Below are positions 44,240 through 55,420 of a stretch of DNA of 64,000 bases, piece by piece. Location: NCBI GenBank assembly GCA_963565915.1, contig OY751487.1:2170001-2234000 (forward strand). The letters run 5' to 3'. The notes beneath the pieces are model-generated. The model did no database searches. It had not been told where the DNA came from and worked only from the letters and a program-made list of their open reading frames with translations. The stretch's first letter is position 1, and each line of letters opens with the position of its first letter. Source of the stretch: Entoloma clypeatum (Eukaryota; Basidiomycota; Agaricomycetes; Agaricales; Entolomataceae). The position numbers and the translations under genes were made by a program.

Positions 44240-45080
44240 CACTTACCACAGACTGTATGGTGTGTGTTTTCTTGCTGAGTGACATATGAATGTGATGTCC
44301 AGTTGAATTGAAGGTTCGAGAGCTGGTGGGTGGTGGGGGAATTGTCGATTCATGCTTCTGGAAATGGAATTTATGAAATCACAACAGGGAAGTCAAGTAT
44401 GTACTTGACAAACCTGCCAAACCATTATGGAGGCTTCATCTTCCAACTTCACTTTCATGTTTGGATTGACAACATCCTAGTGGGTGAGCGAAGGATCTGA
44501 GCTTTCAGAATAAGTGCACACACTTTCCGCAGTGGGTACTGCACTTTGAAGTCCTCGTCAATGTGTAGATAATCATCATCTTCGACATTTGCTCCATTGC
44601 CCAGCCTTTTTTAATATGTTAGAGACAGTACCCACTGAGCAACTTATGCATTTTGCAATAGTCATTTGGAAAATATAGTGCAGTGCGAGTATGCATATTT
44701 TGGCATGTTCCTGCCAAGTAAGTACATGCCGCTGGGGTTTCCGATGTGGTGCCACCCTTCAAAGTGGTCACATCCAGAGAAGGGAGGATCTGCAATAATA
44801 ATGGACACACCTCTCCTGGGATGTCTGGATACATCCCTACCACGATCCCATGGAGACATCAATGGGAGATGATGAGTTTAATTTAACGAGATTGGAAACA
44901 TGTCAAAACAAACCGCTGCTTTAATGTTATCAAGTATTGGAATCCAGGTTTCAATCCATTAAGCGTGAGCAATCGTGAACAACAGTGGGTGTGATGATGC
45001 TATCTGGGCAATAGGACATTCACTGATAACAACAGGCAATCCCAGGCCGCCGTTCACCCCCTTTCTCCATCCCCTCCTGT
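44240..45080. other. No supported gene
   Basis: Short overlapping frames exist near 44620-44870 on both strands (minus: GVSIIIADPPFSGCDHFEGW). No domain can be assigned; an ADPPF motif recalls the NPPF box of methyltransferases but nothing else of that fold is present. Confidence 0.3.
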
Positions 45081-45084
45081 TTGA

Positions 45085-45330
45085 GGTTGATGCGGACACA
45101 TGGCATGCAAGGCAGCCATTCGGTGCCAGTAGAGGTCATGGGGCACAAAAGATGGCCATTGGGCATGAGGGTGGTTGTTGGTTGGGGCATGAAAGGTGGC
45201 TGCTGGGCACAAGAGAGACAGCCGTTGGGCATGAGAGACGGCCATTCAGTGCTAGTGGCAGCCATTGGGCACGAGAGGCGGCTGTTGGGCATGAGTGGAG
45301 GCCATTTGGCATGAGAGACAGCCCTTGAGT
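45085..45330 (+). repeat. 20-bp minisatellite block, G-rich, isolated
   Basis: Units of the same consensus (GGCCATTGGGCATGAGAG type), without recognisable hAT-like ends nearby. Likely a remnant of another copy. Confidence 0.75.
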
Positions 45331-47275
45331 CAAATGTCAGGGAGACCGACTACAGCATAGCAAGGCAGACTGTTAACACCAACAAAGAGTAGTTCTACAT
45401 TAAAATACCCACTGGGAACCCATGTCCTGTTAGTGAAATGATGGGACTTTGAAGCTTGATGTTACTCTGTCTATCTGGTATTCATCCTCCTTCCCTGCAT
45501 TTAGATTTGAAGGATCATGAAATGCTTGTTGGAAATCTTACATCTACTTATAAACTAATCCACTCTTAATGATCAAAATAGCTCCTGAGATTGTTAGCAC
45601 ACAATTCATGGAGGTAGGTAGATGTAAGTGACTTACCTTTCTTCCTTCTCATGACATGCAGACTGTAAGTTATGGCATAAGGGCGCCAGCCCCTATATCC
45701 ACACAGCCAAACCCGCCCCCCAATTAGGATGGTCTGGCGCTAACATTGCCGATGAGTTCCAGAAATTTCACAATGTATAAAGCAACATACCTTTCTGCAG
45801 ATTGTTCTCCTTCCCCTTTCGTATCCCAAAAAAATAGCAGTTCAATAATACCAGCCCATCCAAATGCTGGCTTCATCATTCACCTTCGTTCGATGTAAGT
45901 AGATCTATGAGTATTCCAATACAGAGTACTCACACAATGATATGGATGGTCAGGGTGTTCAAGGAGGAGCTTAAAACTCATGACTACAAATGTCAGTTAG
46001 AATTCAGCAGCATAGATGGTTTGACTCATCTAGATGGTTGCAGGTCATTGTGGAAGATTGTTTTGCAAGTCACACACCTTTTTAAGGGATCATCGTACAA
46101 TGTCCCATTTATGTTGGGACTCTGTTAACTCATTCATATGTACAGAAACCCTGGGCTGAGACCCCCACCTTGAGGGCAATCATTTGCACAATTTTCAGGT
46201 TGTTTATTATGGCCAAACCAGCAATTGCCTGTGGGAGTGCTCGATCATTGCCATTGCAGGGATTTGAAGGGAGTTCTTTGAATGCAGCATCAGATATGGC
46301 ATTCAAATCGCTGAGTATGCCAATAGACACCCAATGGTGGGTCCTCTGCGCCATCCTGTGCCAGCAGGCCATCACATACTATGCCTGGATAGATCAGGCC
46401 ATATGATTTCAGATGCACACCCGAAGACGTTGAGATAGTGATTCACTGTCAACCAACTATGTCAAACTACTTGAGTTATCAATGAGACCAGACATTGGGG
46501 GCTTACGGTTGAGTCCTCTCACCCTTCTGTGGCCGCAGCAACTTCTGCTTCTTGAGCAGGTCTGTGATATTGAAGTCATGCGGGTGTACCCTGTTCCAGA
46601 GGCTCTCAGCGTTGTGATCGTCTGAATTGCCACGCTTCAAACTGAGAATTTTTCCACTGTTCTCTGTTTCTGGGGAAAACACGACATACTCATCGGAGAT
46701 GAGCCACAAGATGATGTCTCTTGTGTCCTTGAGATTGGGAGTGGTCCAGAGGACTCAGAGCTTGCCAACAGTGGGATTCAGAATAAGCTTGTGAGATTCA
46801 TGAATGTGTTTTGAAGACTTTCATCAGGCTCAGCGGTGTTTATTGTGATTGCAAAGTTCCTAGGTTTGTTAGCCAATGAACAGACGACCATCCAGATGAG
46901 AGCGTGGTTGTGTTTGTTGGGGAGGGTGTTGGACATCATATGATAAGGTTGAAAGATCAAAAAGCGTGCGAAAAACATTTGGCCCTGTGCTTCAACAATG
47001 ATGTTTTCAGATTTTTGGGCTGGGAAATAAATCTAATGTTCTTTCAATCTGAGTAGTGATTTCCAAGTTATGGCCAACAAAGTTTTATTTATATTTTCAA
47101 AAAGATTGGACCCCCAAACCGCTTTTCCAATTCGACAATCTTAAAGCAAAATTACGTCTGAACTTAGGCAAACAGGCTGAATGGCTCCTCACCCATCACA
47201 TCCCGCGATGGACACTACGATGCCGACCATCCCTCAGAGCTGCTCAACAGAAATCAGAAATGCATGGCAAGACAG
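45331..47275. other. Gene debris, no complete gene
   Basis: Contains short frames with coding-like composition, for example minus-strand 46709-46503 (ESLWNRVHPHDFNITDLLKK...) and 46978-46778. They could be exons of one decayed minus-strand gene upstream or downstream of the deaminase remnant, but no splice path could be confirmed. Confidence 0.3.
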
Positions 47276-47995
47276 CTAAGTCGATGAGGGTAACAGCCTG
47301 CAGAGCCCTGTGGGAAGAAGTTTGTTCCATATGGTTGAATAAAGGGTGCTGTCAGAAAGGTGCTGCCACTCGCCCGCGGCTCCCTCAATGCTGGTGTGAC
47401 GCTCCGATGACCAAATGCTGATACTGCCATTACTTTCAGAAGAGAGATTGGAGGCAGTGCACAGAAGTTGATTGGCATCAGGTTCCGTCTCCGCCATTTC
47501 TGAAAAAGCATCATAAAGATAACCTGAGTAGCGGCGGACTATTTCTTCCAGAGTCGCATGATCAAGGTTGGGTGGTAGTCGCACAGGATACAGTGTGGAA
47601 TGGCGCCCTGTGACAGTGTTGGATGCTGGGAGCCCACTCAAAACTTCCATCAAGTCCCAGCACACTGGGCAGCAAAGCTTGCTGACCGCAATTTTGCCCT
47701 GGAAAATATGTTTAAAGCACAGATTGGTTTATCAGAATAAAATGAGATACCTCATTCCCAAACTTGCCTAGAGCCCTGGCCCAGGCAAACAAAGAGGCTT
47801 CGCAATGAACTTTGGCAGAAAGTTTAGGGGCCCCAGGTCCACCTTCCTTCTCTGATTCCCAGAGGGTGATGAATGTTGAGAATATTGGGGTAAAGCACAC
47901 ATATGTCTGTCCTTTTTATTGACGCTTAGCCTCCATGGGGACACACTTTTTGAGTACCCATTCAACATATTGAAATGTTATAGGCTCAGGCTGAG
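47276..47995 (-). pseudogene. Deaminase-like gene (HxE / CCxxC), 5'-truncated at a gypsy LTR
   Basis: Two exons (about 47950-47751 and 47698-47276) flank a clean 52-nt GT/AG intron. Exon 1 has AKVHCEASLFAWAR, with the HxE zinc/catalytic signature; exon 2 opens with KIAVSKLCCPVCW, giving the paired cysteines, followed by VTGRHSTLYPVRLPPNLD and an amphipathic helix EEIVRRYSGYLYDAF. The HCE...CPxC pattern is that of the cytidine-deaminase fold; I associate it with the OTT_1508-like deaminases common in mushroom genomes. Upstream, YVEWVLKKCVPM fits the same protein but a TAA intervenes, and the sequence then meets the gypsy-3 LTR at 47996. The N-terminal part is missing, so the gene is probably dead. 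Substrate unknown. Confidence 0.55.
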
Positions 47996-48255
47996 TGTTA
48001 AAGACTGATCGACAAAAACGTCGGAGCTACGTTGGATGCATCGGAGGGTCGGAGTGGATGTGTGGCTTCATTGGAGTTGGATAATGAGTGGCTGTCGGAG
48101 ATTCTTAACATAAGTAAAATGGTCAGATGTAAGTAATGTACATAGTAACAAGATTCATAACAGTAAGTATGCATAATAAGTATTAGTCAAAATGTCGGAG
48201 GTGTCGGAGATATTGGAATTGGTCAGAAATCATCGGAATTGATTGGAATGTAACA
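47996..48255 (-). repeat. gypsy-3 3' LTR, internally deleted
   Basis: 260 bp. Both ends match the 479-bp LTR at 53699; the missing part corresponds to about 53760-53980. A polypurine tract follows inside (plus strand TTTCCCCCTTAGGG, 48259-48272). Confidence 0.8.
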
Positions 48256-48421
48256 GTATTTCCCCCTTAGGGCCGAACCCATGAGGCCTAAGGACCTAGG
48301 TGGTCGGTGCACGTGAACTGTGTCATGTGATGTGTTGGTTGAAAATACCGTCCGAGTGGTTCTTTCTTCTTGTTCCCCCCATTCTCTTTCCGTTTCAAAA
48401 CTCTTCCAAAAAACCCTCAAT

Positions 48422-49271
48422 ATGTCGGCAACCGATTTTAAAAAAGAGATGGAGGCGCTGCAGGCTAAGCTTGCGGAGGTGATGCTCCGACCTCACGACT
48501 TATTCCTAAAACAAAAGGTTAAAACAGAAGAGACGAACCAAAGAAGAACTCACTCATCATGTTTGCACTCGACGCCCTTCACAATGCACCTATCACAGGC
48601 GCCGACCCCAACCCCGACTCCTGACCCCCCCCCTGACCCCTTGCTCGACGCGCCTTGCGCAGCGGCCACTTCACCAGCCCTCTTCTGAGCCGCCAGCTCC
48701 GATGCCCGACGCATCTCCTCCGCTAACCGTGCCGCCTCCACAGCCCTCTCTTCCTCCGCTCTCCGCTCCTCCTCAGCCTTCCTCGCAGCCTCCTCCTCCG
48801 CTGCTCGCTTCTTTGCCTCCAGAGGGAAAGTCAGAGGTGAAGGAGGTGAAGAAAACGGTGAAGGTGATTAAGGGGAAGAAAAAGGTGTCGGAGATGCCGT
48901 TGGAGAGTGGGTTGGAGGACACCCTCTTGGGTGTCCTCAAGATGATACTGGCGGAGACGAGGCAGGTGAGGCAACTGCTAACAGCAGTTGAAGGCTCGGT
49001 GAACACCGAGTATCAACCCAAGTCGCCGGAGGTGTCAGAGGAAGGGTCGGAGTCGGAGATGGATACAAGGGAGGAGACACATGAATTGAGACTGGAGAAG
49101 AGGATTGTGAGGAGGATTAGGAAAGATATTGTGAATAGGAAGAGATTGGAGTTGCTGGAGCTGTCGGACGATTCCGACATGTTGATTTCGGAGCCGTCGG
49201 AGAAGGCGGAGTCAGAGGAGGAGTCGGACAAGGAGGAGGGTCCTTCAAACAAGAAACAATGTACTAAGTAG
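48422..49271 (+). pseudogene. Antisense accessory ORF of gypsy-3 (coiled-coil, basic/acidic protein)
   Basis: ATG 48422 starts SATDFKKEMEALQAKLAEVM, a coiled-coil opening. The C-terminal part (about 48826-49271) is KSEVKEVKKTVKVIKGKKK, a helical LLGVLKMILAETRQVRQLLT, then acidic serine-rich repeats and a basic RRIRKDIVNRKR patch. Between them (48547-48825) the plus strand is disrupted, but the minus strand reads as an alanine/glutamate-rich coiled coil followed by CDRCIVKGVEC. The middle thus appears inverted. From memory, Agaricomycete genomes hold many proteins with the order MSxxDF coiled coil, CxxC...C cluster, charged tail. Function unknown; a DNA-binding or regulatory role is only a guess. 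It lies on the strand opposite to gag-pol. Confidence 0.55.
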
Positions 49272-49298
49272 ATAGCAATAGTACTTGTTTTTCTTGTT

Positions 49299-51000
49299 TC
49301 AGAGCGACGTGAGCAGACCCAATTTGTCGGGATAAGCAGAATGAAAGTCGGAGACAAGCTCAGGAGCGTTTTCCAGTTCATTGGCTGGTAGCCAAGAGAA
49401 TTCTTCATCAGTGTTTTCATATCCTAACCAATGGACGAAATATAGTAGCTTGCAGCTACGTTGTCGGTCGATCTTTGAGTCGACGATTTCAGCAATCTCG
49501 TACTCAAGTTCTCTGTCGATGTCAATCGGAGGAGGCAGAGGTTGGGTCCGATTCGGAATGGTGTTCGGAGTTGCGGGTTCAAGCATGGAGACATGGTAGA
49601 TGGGGTGAACTCTGCGGAATGTGTCGGGGAGTTGGAGGGTAAAGGAGTGTGTGCCAGGTTGTGCAATGATCTCATATGGTTCCAAGTACTTTTCTGAGAG
49701 TTTCTTGGATGGGCGTGTTGTGCGGAAGAACTGTGCTTTGATGAAAACCTGTTGTCCGACAGAGAACATTGGAGCTGCAATCCAATTATTGTCGGAGGAC
49801 TTTTGGTAACATCGTTGAGCGTCGGAGATGGTGGATTTCAGTTCTTGGTGAAGTTCGTCTAAGTCGGTCACAAAGGATCGGGCTCGGGAAGAGGCAAGGT
49901 CTCGTTCTGGGTGAACAGTAATGTTTGAATGGTAACCCTTGTTAGCAAAGAAGGGAGATATGCCAGTGGTAGCACTAGGTGCGTTGTTGTACGCAAACTC
50001 TGCAATCAGAAGGAGAGCGGACCAGTTGTCCTGTTGGTAGTTGCAGAATATCCGCAAGTACTGTTCGAGGGTCTGGTTAGTGCGTTTGGTTTGGCCATCG
50101 CCTTCAGGGTGGTAACCAGAGGTGAAGTGGAGGGTCATGTTTAGAGCCTTTCTGAGAGATCAGAAGAATTGGGAGACAAATTCGGGGCCGCAGTCGGAGG
50201 TGACATGTTCAGGGATGCCATGTTTAGAGAAGACGTGTAATACAAAGAGTACGGCAAGGTCTTCGGAGGTGCAGTGAATGGTTGTCGGAATGAAGATACT
50301 TTGCTTTGTTAATCGGTCAACAATAACGAGGATGGAGTCAAAGTTGTCAGAGGTCGGAAGGGTCTCGATGAAATCCATTGAGATAGAATTCCAAGGACGT
50401 TCGGGGATCGGAAGCTGTTTGAGTAGGCCATAAGGCTTGTGTCTTTGTGGCTTTGATCACATGCAAGTGGTACATAACTTGCAATAGTGTTTAACGAAAT
50501 CTCGTATCCCGGGCCAGGTGTAATCACGCTGAATGAGACTGAGTGTCTTGTTCTGACCTGGGTGTCCAGCAAGCATGTGATCGTGCTTGTGCTGTAGGAC
50601 TCGGAGTCGGAGGTCGTCGGAGTCAGAAACATATATCCGATCATCATGTCGGAGGAAACCATCAGGGTCAAGAGACCAGCGGGGTTTAGGATCTTTAGAA
50701 AGAGTGTCGTAAAGAGTGTCGGAAGGGAGTGCTGTGAGTATGTCGTGGTGAAGCTTTTCTGTGTCCATGATAATGGTTGCACGGAGGACGGGCTCAAGGA
50801 GTTGAGTCGCGCGAACTGAAGCGGAGAGCTGTTCTTGCGAAAAGACTGGTCAGAGGTTGGTCGGATTGATGTCGACATAGTCGCTATTTCCCCCTTTAGG
50901 GTAGACATCCCAACGTCTGGTTAGAGAGTCGGGTTTAGTTCCCAATTGGCCGGGGCGGAATCGGATGACGAGGTTGAACTGAGAAAGAAAGGTATTCCGA
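49299..51000 (-). pseudogene. gypsy-3 integrase with chromodomain
   Basis: After the RNase H deletion the frame resumes with a [14 protein letters not shown] segment and [11 protein letters not shown]. The zinc finger is HKHDHMLAGHPGQNKT...CKLCTTCM (HHCC), the core has SMDFIETLP, VTSDCGPEFVSQFF and a GYHPEGDGQTKRTNQTLEQ segment (D, D, E). The GPF/IPPPY-like region leads to a C-terminal chromodomain, YEIAEIVDSKID...YFVHWLGYENTDEEFSWLP, which in chromoviruses directs insertion to modified chromatin. TGA stops follow CTTCM and FVSQFF, at positions suiting arginine. Ends TAG/TGA-free at 49299. Confidence 0.86.
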
Positions 51001-51019
51001 CCATCGGACTTTATTCTAC

Positions 51020-52358
51020 AGTTTCGGCAGAGAAGTTATACTTGTCGGCGCGGGCATAAAGACCATGTTGTCGGAGTCATTGGAGGACTTCTCAGACATG
51101 TTTTTTGTGTTCCTCGGGGTTGTCAGAGTAGATCAGGATGTCATCGAGGTAAACAGTAACGCAGTTGTCCAGAAGGTCGGAGAAGATGTTGTTCATGAAA
51201 CATTGGAAGGCTGCAGGTGCGTTAGACAATCCGAATGGCATGACTAACCATTCAAATGATCCATAGCGAGTGCGGAATGCAGTTTTCCATTCATCACCTT
51301 CAGCGATGCGGACTAGGTGGTATGCGTGTCGGAGGTCTATGGTGGTATAAACATGTGCTTTTCCAGCAGTGGCTAAGAGGTCGGAGATGAGTGGAAGTGG
51401 GTATTGGTCCTTCTTTGTGATTTTGTTCAGGCCTCAGTAGTCGACGCATAGTTGGAGTGATCCATCTTTCTTTCGGACGAAGAGGATCGGAGCACTGTGA
51501 GGTGAACTAGAAGGTTTGATGAAACCGATATTGAGATGCTCATTGATGAAGTCTCAGAGGGATCCAAGTTCAGATTGCAAGAGTGAGTACATCGGACCAA
51601 TCGGAGGGGAAGTACCTTTCTCCACATTGATCTTGAGGTCGTAAGGTCAGTGGGGTGCAAGGGTGTCAGCTTTTTTCTTACTGGAAACATCAGCAAAATC
51701 GTGGTATTCCTCAGGTATGCCAGAGAGGTTGGGAGCATCGTCGGAGACAGATGCGGAATCGGTGGAGATGTCGGAGAGGTGAACACGGAAAGCATATGCC
51801 CCAGGAGCTTTACAAGCATGGAGATATGTGGCTACCATGGTTGTTGTCAATCTGTGGCGGGTCAGAGACGTTCGGAGTGAGCCGATTGGAGGTGCCCATC
51901 GGAGAGGGTGGACACTGCAGAGGTGGCGGAGCTGCCTCAGCAGTCGACGTCGGAGTCGGACTCGGAGTGTCGGGTAACGTAGAACGGAATAAGATACTGC
52001 CCAATACCCAGTCAATCAACAGATTGTAGTGGGTGAGCCAGTTGTGTCCTGAAACCAAATTACAAGATGAATCGAGGGTTGTCACATAAAATGCGACAGT
52101 CAGAAGTTCACCAGAAGGGAATCGTAGAGGAAGATTGATAGATTGCATGATATAAGTATTTGAAGAACCATCAAAAAGTTTCAAAACCATAGGTGAAGGA
52201 ATCAGAGTCGGAGATAAGTTTAAAGAAGAAATAAATCTGGTATCTGCGAAGCAATGTGTAGAACCAGAATCAATAAGAGTCTTTATTGGAAGAGAATTGG
52301 AAAAGGTCAGAGATATCAAATCAATACATGAAGAGTTCGGATTTGAGAGAGCAGACAC
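51020..52358 (-). pseudogene. gypsy-3 protease and RT
   Basis: The protease (52358-51810) has [13 protein letters not shown] and [10 protein letters not shown]. After a linker containing LSGIPEEYHDFADV, the RT shows [43 protein letters not shown] and the intact catalytic box [11 protein letters not shown]. It stops being recognisable after the SAETVE segment (about 51020); the thumb and RNase H are deleted up to about 50990. Five TGA stops in this stretch fall where arginine fits. Confidence 0.84.
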
Positions 52359-52438
52359 ATTGAGTCAGAGGGTTTCCAAAGGTGCACGAAAGGAGTCAAT
52401 GCAATCCCCAGTACGTGCTGGAATCTGAGGACTGCTTA

Positions 52439-53652
52439 CTATTTTTTTGACTCAGTTGTCTTCTCCGATTTGTCCTCAGCTTGGGCCGTGCAGGCCTCTG
52501 CTTTGGCATTAGAAGATGATTTCTTCGAGCAGTCAGAAGCCTGATGACCAATGTTGCCGCAAAACATGTATAAATTATTGTTAAATCATCGTTGTCATTC
52601 TTGGAGAGTCAATTTCCCATCTTTGCCAAGTTTGTCGGAGAGGGCAGATTTCGGAGAGGTGGATGATGATTTTTGTTGTTGTTGCAAGTTGGGTTTAGAC
52701 GACGAGTTGTTATTGGAGGATGATGAAGTGGGGGTCTGTTTCTTGTCAGATTTGTCGGATTTCGGAGTAGATTTGTTGGAGAAGCACAATTTCTCGCGTT
52801 GATGTTCCCAGTAGCGAGCATCAATGTTATGGGCCATTATCTTCAACTCGGCCAGAGTCTTAGGTTTGGGGTAGGTCCCTAAAACATCCTTGATATGTTC
52901 CGCTAAACCGGTGTAGTACCAATATCAGAGCGCGCCGTCATCCCACTGTGTGCGAGTGGAAAGACGTTTGAAGTCCATGTTGTAACATAGGATCTTCTGA
53001 TTGTTGTGCATCCAAAGGTGATCCAGACTATCCTCTGCTTCTCCAGTCAGATTGATAGGTCCAAATTCGGATCGGAGGATGTGCACCAAGGCGGACCAGT
53101 CGTCCAACCAGACAGAGTCATCATTGGACTCTCCCAAGAGGGTGGGCTCAAACCATTCGAGCGTGGTTCCTCAGAGGTACGACAGAGCGAAACTGACTTT
53201 GTTATCATTGTCATCAAAGGTGGGGTTGTTTCGGAAATATAGTGTGCATTGTGCAAGGAAACTGGTGAGTTTCCGAGAGTTGGAACTGTCAAAAGTGTCG
53301 GGTTCCTTCAACTTCTTTTTCGGAGTCTTCGGAGTCTCTCTATGTCAGAGCTCCTGCGTCATAAGCATAATTGCTTCGGCGAGGTTTGGAGTTTGCTCGC
53401 AACGGAAAGAATTGTTATCGTCAAAAGGAGAGGTCAGAGATTTAAAAGGACGGGATTCTTCAGGAATCGGAGGTCCTTGTGTCTGAGGTGTTCGGAGACG
53501 AGGTGTCGGAGATGTGGGGTCGGGTTTGGGTGCAGATTCTTCTGCGGAAAATCTTGGAACATATGTAGAAATGTTGCCCTGGTGTTCTGCAGGTTTGATG
53601 CTTCTGCTGCGGCTGCTGCTGCATGGGAGTTCTGAGTGTTGCAGGCTGCCAT
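52439..53652 (-). pseudogene. gypsy-3 gag
   Basis: From ATG 53652, with one frame change in the N-terminal proline-rich part (near 53480). Then EPDTFDSSNSRKLTSFLAQC, a helical core, a lysine/serine/glutamine-rich basic linker and DKLGKDGKLTLQE, and a knuckle-like MFCGNIGHQASDC (CX2CX4HX4C-like). It ends TAG 52439-52441. Five TGA stops interrupt, two of them in quick succession just before the knuckle. Confidence 0.8.
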
Positions 53653-53698
53653 AACTGGAATTTGAAATACGGATAAGCGAGTGGCAGTTTGAATATAC

Positions 53699-54177
53699 TG
53701 TTAAGAACTGATCAACAAAAGTGTCGGAGCTATGTCGGACATGTCGGAGGGTCATCGGGTTGGAGATGCAATGTAGGGGCAAGGACTTGGCTTCAACTTG
53801 TGTGTTGCGCCCTTGCTAATACGTCGGTGTCCTTATTTCAGAGGATCGGAGGGTCGGAGGTCGGACTGAAGTTAAGAGTCGGAAAGAGGACAGGAGGTAT
53901 GATGTCGAATCTAAGTTGATATTCAAACTGAAGCTAAGACACGATTCTACATGAGTTTAAATACTATGTCAGAGGACGTGTGGCTTCATCAGAGTCAGAT
54001 AACGAGTGGCTGTCGGAGATGCTTAACATAAGTAAAATGGTCAGATGTAAGTAATGTATGTATGTAGTAAAGGGATTCATAACAGTAAGTATGCATAATA
54101 AGTATTAGTCAAAATGTCGGAGGTGTTGGAGATATCGGAATTGGTTGGAAATCATTGGAGCTGATTGGAATGTAACA
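53699..54177 (-). repeat. gypsy-3 5' LTR (479 bp)
   Basis: TGTTAAGAACTGATCAAC...GATTGGAATGTAACA. Rich in TCGGAGG-type motifs, and longer than its partner LTR by about 219 bp. Confidence 0.82.
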
Positions 54178-54289
54178 TAAGTAGTACGAATTCTGTCATA
54201 GTTCCTCAGTTTGAATATTATATATGTCACTATACATTGCCATACGTCTCACCAATCTATTCCTTTGCCTTTCATCCTCATCCTCCTTC

Positions 54290-54940
54290 TCACATCTCCA
54301 CCTCTGCACATCCGCTCAATGTCCCCCTCTAGCACCTAACAGTGTCGTCTCATGCCCAACGCCTTCCCCCCAAGCCCAATGGCTCCCTCTCATGCCAAAC
54401 GCCCTGCCTTTGAGCCCAATGGCCCCCTCTCATTCTCAACGGCCCCCCTTGTGCCAAACTGCCCCCCTCTTGCATCAATCACGGCCAACGCCCTTTCTTT
54501 GCCCATGACTCATGCCCAACACGTCCACTCACACCGAACATGTCCACTGATGCCCAACAGTGCCCACTCATGCCCAACATGTCAACTCATGCCCAACAAT
54601 GCCCACTCACACCCAATGCATCCACTTGCGCCCAACAACCTCCAGTCATGCCCAACACTGTCAGACGGTGAGATTCAGGGACAGGGGGGAGGGGATAAGC
54701 ACACAAGACGACATGCACATTCGCCGTCCAGTAGCACATTTGTAATGTACATACTACGAGTCTGGACCAGTTCAAACTGGTCCAGTCTCATCAGACCTGA
54801 ATAAACAGACTGACCAGATGAGTCTCTCACCGGTCTGGTCCGGTTTTCAGAGGTGTCCACAAAAAGGTGAGACCAGTCTGGTCCTCGGTCTTCCCTTTTT
54901 GGGGGTCAAAAATAAGACCGGACCAGACTTTAAAACACTA
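54290..54940 (-). mobile_element. Right half of a minisatellite-carrying hAT-like element
   Basis: C-rich 20-bp units (54310-54660; CCCAACACGTCCACTCATG type) lead into a right domain with GGACCAGTTC, GGTCCAGTCTC and GACCGGACCAGACTTTAA, ending AAAACACTA at 54940. No left half was found upstream, where gypsy-3 lies. Confidence 0.65.
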
Positions 54941-55039
54941 ATCAGAACAATGAATTTCTCTCTCAACTCCATGTGGATTCCACATAGATTCACTAGTACC
55001 TACCACTTTAGATCATATATTACTGGCTGCTGCCGCTAG

Positions 55040-55420
55040 GTCAAGATGTATAATGCTGATCAAATCATAATATGGGCATATCATTGATATACATGGCTGT
55101 TATGATATGCTATATATCATAAAAGTGTCATATCATACCATTGTGAGCCACTGGGATATCATACTAGCCAGTGTAGTTTCATATCATATCAATATCATAT
55201 CAAACTAGCTGCTCATGTATCATAGAATATCACTGGTAGCCACTGTATATTCTGGGCTATTGATTGAATATCATATCATTGCAATATCATATTATCTCTA
55301 GCCACTCTGTATTTTATGCTATCAATACTGGCCAGTTCAAAATTATATCATTCTAATATCATATTATTTCTAGCCAACCCATATTCTGGGCTATCAATAC
55401 TAACCACTTCAATATTATGA
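55040..55420. repeat. AT-rich degenerate tandem repeat
   Basis: Alternating ATATCATATCATT and CTAGCCACT...TATTCTGGGCTATCAATACT blocks with a period of about 65-75 bp, five or so copies. No coding potential. Confidence 0.6.

Larger units (their letters stand above)
47996..54177 (-). mobile_element. gypsy-3: chromodomain Ty3/gypsy retrotransposon with an antisense ORF
   Basis: LTRs at 47996-48255 (260 bp) and 53699-54177 (479 bp) start TGTTAA and end TGTAACA; the left one lacks about 219 bp present in the right. No matching 5-bp flank was found, so ends may come from recombination. On the minus strand: gag, protease, RT, integrase and chromodomain; the RNase H region is deleted. Between integrase (ending 49299) and the left LTR lies a plus-strand ORF region (48422-49271). 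At least twelve in-frame stops were traced, all TGA. Confidence 0.88.

Noticed and set aside
44662..44862. Methyltransferase suggested by ADPPF
   Set aside because: Only one short motif; no SAM-binding motif or continuous domain nearby.
48550..48741. Separate minus-strand gene with CDRCIVKGVEC motif
   Set aside because: No start or independent continuation; best explained as an inverted segment of the plus-strand ORF.
54178..54290. Missing N-terminal part of the deaminase beyond gypsy-3
   Set aside because: No matching coding sequence was found on the far side of the element, and there is no target duplication to support a simple insertion.
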